From an uncultured Paracoccaceae bacterium (GTDB lineage: Bacteria > Pseudomonadota > Alphaproteobacteria > Rhodobacterales > Rhodobacteraceae): a stretch of DNA of 8,479 bases. Shown in pieces: positions 1 to 4,951 of the stretch. The stretch covers positions 1 to 8,479 of the forward strand of contig CAJXHQ010000106.1 of NCBI GenBank assembly GCA_913054485.1, given 5' to 3'. A program made the position numbers and the translations under genes. A model generated the notes under the pieces. The model was not told the DNA's origin. It ran no database searches and was given only the letters and a program-made list of their open reading frames with translations. Position 1 is the stretch's first letter. Each line of letters starts with the position of its first letter.

Positions 1-311
1 ATGCCAAGGTGTTTGGCCACGGCACCGTCGCGCATCCGGAACAGGATCACATCGCCGGGGGCGGCGGCCATCACCTGCTTTTGCCGCAGGTGGCGCAGCG
101 CGGCCGCCCACAGGCGTTCTTCGCCCTGCGGTTCGGACCAATCCATCGTATAGGGCGGCGCGGCTTCCGGCTCCGGCCCCAGAACCTCGCGCCAGATACC
201 GCGAATGAGCCCGAGGCAATCGCAACCCGCCCCCTTGCAGGCGGCCTGATGCCGGTAAGGCGTGCCAATCCAGCCGCGCGCGGCGGCGGCTATGTCCTGT
301 GCGGGGCTCAC
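1..311 (-). CDS. g14: GTA g14: NlpC/P60 cell-wall peptidase, 3' end cut by window edge
   Basis: This gene encodes a tail-tip peptidase of the NlpC/P60 superfamily, expected to cut peptidoglycan of the recipient so that DNA can pass the cell wall. The 103 visible residues show the N-terminal catalytic motif: an aromatic/Gly/Thr-Pro-Tyr lead-in (WIGTPYRH, 14-21) and then KGAGCDCLGLIRGIW (26-40), with Cys32 as the likely nucleophile. At the very end comes AKHLG (99-103), whose His101 is the probable catalytic histidine. The family is about 140-150 residues long, so roughly a third is missing beyond position 1. The start is a GTG at 311-309 that overlaps the g13 stop as GTGA; GGGGGGAG lies 6 bases upstream, and no ATG gives a full-length domain. 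Translation is probably coupled to g13. The identification is firm; the choice of GTG is supported by the overlap and the ribosome binding site. Confidence 0.9.
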   Translation of the reverse strand, partial: MSPAQDIAAAARGWIGTPYRHQAACKGAGCDCLGLIRGIWREVLGPEPEAAPPYTMDWSEPQGEERLWAAALRHLRQKQVMAAAPGDVILFRMRDGAVAKHLG

Positions 312-1195
312 CGGCGGCTCCCCCCGGTGTTTGTGTTGGTACTGCGCGGCACCGCCACCATCCAGTCCTCGCCCGGAATGTGGGGGGAGCCCTGGAAGTT
401 GATCAGGTTGTTGAACTTCAGCCGGCAGCTCCCGGTGCGCTTGTCGCAGCCGGGATCAAGCCGGATCATGTCACCCGGAACGATCGCTTGCCCCAGCGGT
501 TCCCACAGCTCGATCACCTGTGCGCCGTCCTCCGCACGGTCCTGTTTGATCACGCCCCAGAGACCTTCCGCCGCGCCCGACAGCACGGTGAGCCGCCCGC
601 GCTGGAACCAGCCCGGCTCATAGCCCGGCAGGTCCTCCCAGCGGAATTTCCGGTTCTCCTGCACGGTTTCTGCCGCCAGCTCGGCGCGGTAGCCGGGCTG
701 CGTGAGGTCAAAACGGCAGGCAGCATCGCCTAGCACTGCCGTGCAGGGCTTTTGGTAAATCCGCCCCTGCGGCGTGTTCAGCGCCTCAGTGAGGCCGCGC
801 AACTCGGCATGGAACGCCCCGCCTGCGCGGCGGATTTCACCCAGTGTGCCGCTGAATTGCAGCCAGCGCACGTCCGGATCGGCCCAATTCACCAGCCAGG
901 CGCGCACTTCGGCGCTGTCGAAACGGCCTGCATCAATGTCTTCCTCGCGGATGGCGGCATCGGAGAGCAACCCCATGGCTTCGGTATTATCCACCGCCAG
1001 GCCTGTCCCCTGCTGCAAGGCCTTGGCCGTCAGCCCGCTGTCAGCCTTGAAGATGATCCCGTCAAACGACAGCGCGCAGTCGTGATCTGTGAAACCCAGC
1101 GTCACGCCATCCTTCCGCGTCACCGCCCAGGCCCGGCAGAGCGTTGTGCGGCCGCGTTCCACATGCGCCTTGAAGGCGCCGGACATGCCCGCCAT
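308..1195 (-). CDS. g13: GTA g13: tail hub protein (DUF2163 / BR0599 family)
   Basis: This 295-residue protein is the baseplate hub of the GTA tail, the counterpart of phage lambda gpL and of R. capsulatus g13. The N-terminal DUF2163 part carries the typical LCRAWAVTRKDGVTLGFTDHD segment (its middle TRKDGVTLGFTDHD is 26-39). The C-terminal BR0599-type part has Cys151, Cys160, Cys250 (PGCDKR) and Cys257 (GSCRLKFNN) and ends in the family motif NFQGSPHIPGEDW (266-278). In lambda gpL and the RcGTA hub, four cysteines in this region hold an iron-sulfur cluster; the same ligation here is inference from spacing. The start ATG overlaps the g12 stop by one base (TGATG), with GGAGGT 9 bases upstream. 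A second ATG three codons later is too far from that site. The 3' end overlaps g14. Length and motifs are complete, with no sign of damage. Confidence 0.93.
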   Translation of the reverse strand: MAGMSGAFKAHVERGRTTLCRAWAVTRKDGVTLGFTDHDCALSFDGIIFKADSGLTAKALQQGTGLAVDNTEAMGLLSDAAIREEDIDAGRFDSAEVRAWLVNWADPDVRWLQFSGTLGEIRRAGGAFHAELRGLTEALNTPQGRIYQKPCTAVLGDAACRFDLTQPGYRAELAAETVQENRKFRWEDLPGYEPGWFQRGRLTVLSGAAEGLWGVIKQDRAEDGAQVIELWEPLGQAIVPGDMIRLDPGCDKRTGSCRLKFNNLINFQGSPHIPGEDWMVAVPRSTNTNTGGSRR

Positions 1196-1827
1196 CAGAC
1201 CCGCACCTCCACCACCGGCACATTGGGCACATCGCCCGCCTGAAAGCTTGCCACGCTGGTCTGGATCGCCGGGGTGTCAAAGCGCACCGGCACGTCGAAT
1301 TCGAAGCCGGCACTGACCACCTGGCCCTTGGCCGGCGGGTGCGACAGGGTGATGAGGCCGGTGGCTGTGTCCAGGCTGTAATCCACCGCCTCGCGCAGCT
1401 CATCCTGCGCCACGCCGACGCGGACAGATCCCGCCACCGGTTTGGCGATAGGGCGGGCGTATTCATATGCGCCCGAGCGGTATGTTTTCAGCAGCGGAAA
1501 AGCCACGGCCTGGCCGTCGCCGGTGCCGATCACCTGATCACGGAAATCGACCTCTGCTGTGGCGCGCGCGGATTTGAAATCCGACCAGTCCTTCCAGCGG
1601 AACCCATGCATCTGGCCCTGGCGCGCCTCGAAGAAGGCGATCAGCACCTCGATGTCGTCAAGCGAGCGCAAGCCCAGCCCGGCGTCATAGCGGCGGCGCG
1701 AATGCGCCCAGGGGGTGTTGCGCTCCTCATATCCGTTGGCAAGCGTCACCACATCAGTGCGCCGCTCGGGGCCCCCGACCGAGCCGAAGCTTAAGGACGC
1801 GGGAAATCTGACCTCGTGAAAACTCAT
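1195..1827 (-). CDS. g12: GTA g12: distal tail protein (DUF2460, TIGR02217 family)
   Basis: This 210-residue protein is the distal tail protein that forms the ring joining the tail tube to the hub and baseplate. It is one of the most conserved GTA proteins and its signature is obvious: HEVRFP (4-9), GGPERRT (18-24), PWAHSRRRYDAGLGLRS (39-55), GFRWKDW (75-81), and a C-terminal FEFDVPVRFDT strand segment (175-185). The length is normal for the family. The start ATG follows AGGAGG by 9 bases, and that ribosome binding site overlaps the g11 stop (TGAGGAGGAGAG), so ribosomes finishing g11 can reinitiate directly. The end overlaps g13 by one base. Confidence 0.95.
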   Translation of the reverse strand: MSFHEVRFPASLSFGSVGGPERRTDVVTLANGYEERNTPWAHSRRRYDAGLGLRSLDDIEVLIAFFEARQGQMHGFRWKDWSDFKSARATAEVDFRDQVIGTGDGQAVAFPLLKTYRSGAYEYARPIAKPVAGSVRVGVAQDELREAVDYSLDTATGLITLSHPPAKGQVVSAGFEFDVPVRFDTPAIQTSVASFQAGDVPNVPVVEVRV

Positions 1828-1841
1828 CGCTGCTCTCCTCC

Positions 1842-2501
1842 TCAGCGGTTGCGGCTGCCGCGGCCCAGGGCGCGGCTCATCTGCGCAGCGATCTGGCCTC
1901 GGCTGCGCTGGAAACTGGCGGCATCGGGCGTGGAGATGTTCATCACCACATTGACGCCGCCGCCTGCGCCGCCGCGCACCCCCAGCTTGCCATCCGCGCC
2001 GCGCGCCAGGGGCATAATTGCCTCGGGGCCGGCCTCGCCCATCAGCCCTGTGCCGCCGCGCATCGGGAAGGTGACTGGGCCGGACACCACGCCTCCATTG
2101 GCAAAGGGCATCACCCGCCCCTGGCTGAAGGCGGAGCCATTGGCGAAGGGAAACAGCCCCTCCACCAGTGATCCCACGCTGCCCCCCAGCGCGCCGCCGA
2201 TATGGTCGGTGACGGGTTTCATCGCCGCGTTATATGTCGTCTGCATCATCGAGCGCGCCACGGTCTCCAGCGCGTCGGACAGGGACAGGCTGTCAAACAC
2301 CACCCCGTCAAACGCCCGGCGCAGGCCCTTGGACAGGCCACGTTCCAATGTGGCGACATCTTTGCCGGTGGCGGCAAAAGCCTCTTTCACACGGCGCAGC
2401 TCACTGTCGAACCCGGCGGCCATGCTGGCTGCATCGCCCAGCGCGTCGCCCAGTGCCTCGCCCTGCTGTTCCAATTCCGAGAAACCGTCGGGATCACTCA
2501 T
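1842..2501 (-). CDS. g11: GTA g11: short tail tape measure protein
   Basis: This 219-residue protein is the GTA tape measure, which sets tail length and is probably released during DNA ejection. The first ~100 residues are predicted helical (SELEQQGEALGDALGDAASM and onwards) and carry no signal peptide. Residues 100-200 are glycine-rich and hold the hallmark C-terminal tape-measure motifs: FPFANG (117-122), MPFANGGVV (131-139) and GLMGEAGPEAIMPL (152-165), followed by DGKLGV (170-175). It is much shorter than tape measures of ordinary siphophages, as in other GTAs, where tails are short. The start ATG lies inside the last codons of g10.1 (8-base overlap, ATGAGTGA), with AAGGAG six bases upstream. 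No truncation is visible: both ends match the family pattern. Confidence 0.9.
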   Translation of the reverse strand: MSDPDGFSELEQQGEALGDALGDAASMAAGFDSELRRVKEAFAATGKDVATLERGLSKGLRRAFDGVVFDSLSLSDALETVARSMMQTTYNAAMKPVTDHIGGALGGSVGSLVEGLFPFANGSAFSQGRVMPFANGGVVSGPVTFPMRGGTGLMGEAGPEAIMPLARGADGKLGVRGGAGGGVNVVMNISTPDAASFQRSRGQIAAQMSRALGRGSRNR

Positions 2502-2700
2502 CGCCTGCTCCTTTGCCTGTTCTGTCGGGAAAAGCCGCCATCAGGGCCTGAAGGCCCGCGCGGCCCAAGGCCCCCTGCCCAGGCCCCTGCCCTAGCATCA
2601 GCTTCAGCTCTGCCGGGGTCAGCGCCCAGAATTCGACCGGTCGCAGCGGCAGCCCCTGCATCTCGGCCCGCATCAGGGCGGGCCAGTCCAGTTTGCTCAT
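2494..2700 (-). CDS. g10.1: GTA g10.1: small tail assembly chaperone-like protein (rcc01693 family)
   Basis: This 68-residue protein belongs to the small GTA/phage tail assembly chaperone group found between the g10 and tape measure genes (the rcc01693 type of R. capsulatus). The recognisable pattern is DWPALMRA (5-12) followed by LPLRPVEFWALTPAELKLMLG (17-37), where FWALTPAEL is the core signature. Such proteins are thought to coat the tape measure until tail subunits replace them; this role is inferred by homology. The start ATG overlaps the g10 stop as ATGA. The purine run GGGGGAGG ends only one base before the ATG, closer than usual for a ribosome binding site, so initiation probably depends on coupling to g10. 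The 3' end overlaps g11 by 8 bases. Confidence 0.85.
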   Translation of the reverse strand: MSKLDWPALMRAEMQGLPLRPVEFWALTPAELKLMLGQGPGQGALGRAGLQALMAAFPDRTGKGAGDE

Positions 2701-3017
2701 GCCTCCCCCGGCATCAGGAAGGCGCGGGCCAAAAGTTCGGCCGCCGCGCGGGCCGCGCCCATCGGGCCGCCTGCGATCTCGGCCGCCGCCAGTTCCGCCG
2801 CGCTCATCACATGGCCGCCGCCCTTCAGCCCCGCGGCCAGCAGCGCCAGCACGTCGCGGGCAGAAAAACTGCCGCCCTCAAAACGCTGCGCCAGATCAAC
2901 CAGCGATCCGGTCTCCAGCGCGGCTTCCAGCTCGGCCAGAGCGCCCAGCGTCAGCTTCATCACATGAGGGTGGCCGTTGATCACCAGCGCGGCCTCGCCC
3001 GCATAAGGGTTTGCCAT
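2697..3017 (-). CDS. g10: GTA g10: gene transfer agent family tail protein (tail chaperone-like)
   Basis: This 106-residue protein belongs to the GTA g10 family. The N-terminus, MANPYAGEAALVINGHPHVM with KLTLGALAELEAAL (21-34) after it, fits the pattern of a short beta hairpin followed by a helix seen in phage tail assembly proteins. The rest is Ala/Leu-rich helical (SARDVLALLAAGLKGGG, 52-68; a second helix around 72-100). It sits directly between the tail tube gene and g10.1/g11, where lambda carries its G/GT tail chaperones, and is probably functionally equivalent, though this is inferred. It starts three bases after the g9 stop (TGAGCCATG) with only a weak GGCGG upstream, so reinitiation from g9 is likely. 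It ends in an ATGA overlap with g10.1. Confidence 0.87.
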   Translation of the reverse strand: MANPYAGEAALVINGHPHVMKLTLGALAELEAALETGSLVDLAQRFEGGSFSARDVLALLAAGLKGGGHVMSAAELAAAEIAGGPMGAARAAAELLARAFLMPGEA

Positions 3018-3020
3018 GGC

Positions 3021-3434
3021 TCAGACCGCCGTAAAGGCGAGCGCGCCGGCGCTGGCCAGCGACAGCTCGTAGGTCGCCTCGCCATTGTGCGAACCCGCAT
3101 ATTCCAGCGCTGTCACCTGAAAGGCCCCCTCGACGATGCCGAAATCCGGGATGATCACCTGGAAATCCGGCGTCTCGCCGTCAAAGAACAGCTGGCGGGC
3201 GCGCTCATCCGTGCCCTCGTCGCGGAACACGCCGGACCCTGAGATACTGGCCGAACGCACGCCTGCGCCGGACAGAAGCTCGCGCCAGCCGCCCTGGCTT
3301 TCCAGGCTGGTCACATCGACGCTTTCCGCATTGAAGCTTACCCGCGTGGCGCGCAGGCCCGCGATGGTTTCGAACTGGCCGTCACCGGTCATATCGACCT
3401 TGATCAGCAGATCCTTGCCGTTCTGGGCTGTCAT
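3021..3434 (-). CDS. g9: GTA g9: major tail (tail tube) protein, TP901-1 family
   Basis: This 137-residue subunit forms the rings of the tail tube. The family signature is clear: NGKDLLIKVD at the N-terminus (5-14), a strand-rich core with TSLESQGGWREL (42-53) and GAGVRSASISGSGVF (56-70), FDGETPDFQVIIPDFG (84-99), and the C-terminal YAGSHNGEATYELSLASAG (112-130). The length is typical for the TP901-1/GTA major tail protein group. The start ATG has CGGAG 8 bases upstream, one of the clearer ribosome binding sites in the cluster, as suits a high-copy subunit. The gene is intact. Its upstream neighbour g8 stops 116 bases earlier because of a premature TGA; the original g8 stop would lie only 26 bases away. 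Confidence 0.95.
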   Translation of the reverse strand: MTAQNGKDLLIKVDMTGDGQFETIAGLRATRVSFNAESVDVTSLESQGGWRELLSGAGVRSASISGSGVFRDEGTDERARQLFFDGETPDFQVIIPDFGIVEGAFQVTALEYAGSHNGEATYELSLASAGALAFTAV

Positions 3435-3460
3435 CTGTCTCTCTCCGAATTGCTAAAGGG

Positions 3461-3550
3461 TCAGGCGTCTTCCACTCGGGCGCGGAAACGCAGTTCAACT
3501 GAGCGCAAAGAGCCGCCGGTGCCCAAGCGCCGGGCCGAGGCGCGCTCAAA
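3461..3550 (-). pseudogene. Detached C-terminal coding remnant of g8 (29 codons beyond the premature TGA)
   Basis: Reading on from the g8 TGA at 3553-3551 in the same frame gives 29 sense codons and then TGA at 3463-3461. The translation begins FERASARRLG and ends SVELRFRARVEDA. This matches my recollection of the end of GTA g8/DUF3168 proteins, where a basic RA.ARR stretch is followed by a strand ending in (L/V)xFRAxVED. With it, g8 would be 137 residues, the family's usual size, and would stop 26 bases before g9. No frameshift is needed. GC at third positions is 21 of 29 by my count. No start codon or ribosome binding site of its own is evident, so it is expressed only if the stop is suppressed. 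Confidence 0.75.
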
Positions 3551-3553
3551 TCA
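3551..3553 (-). other. Premature in-frame TGA codon in g8
   Basis: This TGA is codon 108 of g8. The base after it is T (TGA TTT), a context generally regarded as permissive for leaky termination compared with some others. A single transition from TGG (Trp) or CGA (Arg) would create it. The same frame stays open for 29 codons afterwards and encodes the family C-terminus. Confidence 0.8.
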
Positions 3554-3874
3554 GAGGCCCGCCAGGGTGCCGCGCGTCAGCACAAGGCCTGCGTCCTGCA
3601 GCGCGTCCGTAATGGCCGCCGCCACCGACTTGGCCGCGCCAAAGCCCGCCGCCGAGGTGGTCACAGTTACGGTGAAACGGATCAGCGCGCCCTTGGCTGT
3701 GGTGTCGGAGCGGTCCCGCACCTCTTCGGGGCCGAGCGTCACATAGGTCTGCGGCAGGGTGCCTGCGGGCAGCGCGTCATAGACGGCACTGCCGACCAGC
3801 GCGGCAACGCCCGCATCCGCCAGCAGGTGCTGGTAAACGGCCGCTTGCAAAGCGGCAGAAGGTCCATAGCTCAT
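3551..3874 (-). CDS. g8: GTA g8: tail terminator (DUF3168), apparently truncated by an in-frame TGA
   Basis: This gene encodes the tail terminator, which caps the tail tube and joins it to the head. The 107 residues read before the stop match DUF3168 GTA proteins: SAALQAAVYQHLLAD (6-20), ALVGSAVYDALPAGTLPQTYVTLGPEEV split as 25-40 and 41-52, then the strand IRFTVTVTTSAAGFG (65-79) and a helix KSVAAAITDALQDA (82-95). The reading stops after RGTLAGL (101-107), short of the usual length of about 135. The codons after this TGA continue in frame with the missing family C-terminus, so the gene looks broken by one nonsense change unless the stop is read through. The start overlaps g7 as ATGA, with AGGAGG 7 bases upstream. 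Confidence 0.85.
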   Translation of the reverse strand: MSYGPSAALQAAVYQHLLADAGVAALVGSAVYDALPAGTLPQTYVTLGPEEVRDRSDTTAKGALIRFTVTVTTSAAGFGAAKSVAAAITDALQDAGLVLTRGTLAGL

Positions 3875-4209
3875 GCTGCTGCCTCCTCATCCGCAAAACA
3901 GACCAGATAGCGGCCCTCATGGGCCAGCTCGGCCACGGCGCGGATCAGGTAGACGCGGGCGCCTTCGCGAAACCGCTGTTCGGGGCGCGGGCGCATGTCC
4001 GATCCTTCGGGCGCCGCACGCAGGGTGATACGGTAGCTCACCCGGCTGAGCGTGGTGCCCCCGGCCGATGTCTCGCGCCCCGAGCGCGGCTTCATCTCGG
4101 CCCAGAGGTCGCCCAGCGCCTGCCAGTCCTCGGCATAGCCGCCGGCGCCATCTGCGGCGCGCTGCGGCGTTTCCAGCGTCAGCAGGCGGCTCAGCCGCGG
4201 GCCTCTCAT
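3871..4209 (-). CDS. g7: GTA g7: head-tail joining / stopper protein
   Basis: This 112-residue protein fits the phage head closure (stopper) family related to SPP1 gp16, which seals the connector below the adaptor. Family features in order: a basic N-terminus followed by LLTLETPQR (9-17), GGYAEDWQALGDLWAEMKPRSGRE (the WQALGDLWAEMKP core is 29-41), the strand SRVSYRITLRA (55-65), RFREGARVYLIRAVAE (79-94) and the terminal GRYLVCFADEE (99-109). The length is typical. It overlaps both neighbours as ATGA (g6 stop/g7 start and g7 stop/g8 start), and a GGAG sits 7 bases before its ATG. No damage is seen. Confidence 0.9.
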   Translation of the reverse strand: MRGPRLSRLLTLETPQRAADGAGGYAEDWQALGDLWAEMKPRSGRETSAGGTTLSRVSYRITLRAAPEGSDMRPRPEQRFREGARVYLIRAVAELAHEGRYLVCFADEEAAA

Positions 4210-4808
4210 TGCACCGCTCCGATGGCCAGGCGCATCACCCGGTAGCGTTCGATCAGCGAGGTGACGCCAAAAGGCATGCAGCCCCGCCCAAGCGCGGTCT
4301 CATCCCGGTACTCGTAGTAATGCGCCGCCAGAAGCAGCACCGCCTGCCCCAGATCCGCCGGCAGGCTGCCCCAATCGGCCGCCATGCCCGCCGTTACCTC
4401 CAACCGGACATGGCCGCCCGTGGGGATCGATGGCAAACTGGCCCCGGCAGGAAACAGCCGCGGGATCTGGCTATCGCGTTCAAGCCGATAGGCAGCGCTG
4501 TCTGCCGTCACCTCAGCCCCGGCCGCATCCACCTGCACAAGCGCCGTCACATCCGTGACCGGCACCAGCGGCAGCGCTTCACCCGAGATATTGCGCCAGC
4601 GGGTCAGCTCTACCGCGAAGGCGCGTTCGATCAGGCACTTCCCTGTGCGCGCCTCGATTGCGGCCACGGCAGCGCGAAGGAAACCGGTCAGCACCGCATC
4701 CTGCAGGCTGTCTTCGCCAAAGCCCGTGCCCAGCCGCAAATGCGCTTTGAACTCCGCCAGCGGCAGGGCGGCCTCCGGCACGGGTGTCACTTCGTTCAGC
4801 ATCATCAT
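4206..4808 (-). CDS. g6: GTA g6: head-tail adaptor (gp6-like connector)
   Basis: This protein binds under the portal as the first connector ring, as do HK97 gp6 and SPP1 gp15. With the chosen start it has 200 residues. Family motifs: LPLAEFKAHLRLGTGFGEDS (15-34), an N-terminal helical bundle with FLRAAVAAIEARTGKCL (43-59), a strand-rich middle, then the C-terminal helix LLLAAHYYEYRDE (158-170) and PFGVTSLIERYRVMRL (179-194). The start is marked by three consecutive ATG codons at 4808-4800; GGAG lies 5 bases before the first and 8 before the second, so initiation at one of these is likely. A longer reading from 4847 adds a 13-residue MPAEVCGGICGEE segment that is unlike the family and lacks a good binding site. 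Its end overlaps g7. Confidence 0.9.
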   Translation of the reverse strand: MMMLNEVTPVPEAALPLAEFKAHLRLGTGFGEDSLQDAVLTGFLRAAVAAIEARTGKCLIERAFAVELTRWRNISGEALPLVPVTDVTALVQVDAAGAEVTADSAAYRLERDSQIPRLFPAGASLPSIPTGGHVRLEVTAGMAADWGSLPADLGQAVLLLAAHYYEYRDETALGRGCMPFGVTSLIERYRVMRLAIGAVQ

Positions 4809-4951
4809 CTCTTCTCCGCATATCCCTCCGCAGACTTCGGCGGGCACGCGCCGCTTCCGGCTGCCCGGACGGAGGGGAACAGCTAGACAACCGGAAGCAG
4901 GTGGCGCGCGCCCGCCTGCGGAACCGGTCAGGGCCCCGCAGACGGCACGGG
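4809..4951 (-). other. Non-coding spacer between capsid gene g5 and g6 with two inverted repeats
   Basis: This is the longest gene-free gap in the cluster. In the transcribed sense it holds, first, CTGCGG/CCGCAG (arms 4941-4936 and 4921-4916, 14-base loop). A longer stem follows: GCTTCCGGTTG pairing with CAGCCGGAAGC (arms 4898-4888 and 4863-4853, one G-U pair, 25-26-base loop as counted by hand). No T-run follows either, so neither is a standard intrinsic terminator. The final part carries the g6 ribosome binding site. A role in capsid mRNA 3' stability or partial attenuation is inference only. Confidence 0.5.
4853..4898 (-). repeat. 11-bp inverted repeat (hairpin) downstream of capsid gene
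   Basis: The arms at 4898-4888 and 4863-4853 pair over 11 positions when read as minus-strand RNA: eight perfect GC-rich pairs (GCTTCCGG/CCGGAAGC), then one G-U, one A-U and one G-C. It lies in the g5-g6 spacer. There is no U-tract downstream, which argues against intrinsic termination and leaves mRNA protection or a chance GC-rich repeat as options. Confidence 0.5.

Noticed and set aside
1816..2595. 259-codon open frame on the plus strand
   Set aside because: It is antisense to g11, Ser/Pro/Arg-rich, with no domain and no supporting ribosome binding site.
2202..3242. 346-codon open frame on the plus strand
   Set aside because: It lies opposite g11, g10.1, g10 and g9, whose proteins match known families. 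The translation is low-complexity, rich in Arg/Gln/Ala, as expected of an antisense shadow in high-GC DNA.
4068..4886. 272-codon open frame on the plus strand
   Set aside because: It is antisense to g7 and g6 and shows only Arg/Pro/Ala-rich sequence without domain signature.
4853..4898. Hairpin as an intrinsic terminator after the capsid gene
   Set aside because: No U-tract follows the stem, and the operon must continue into g6 for assembly.
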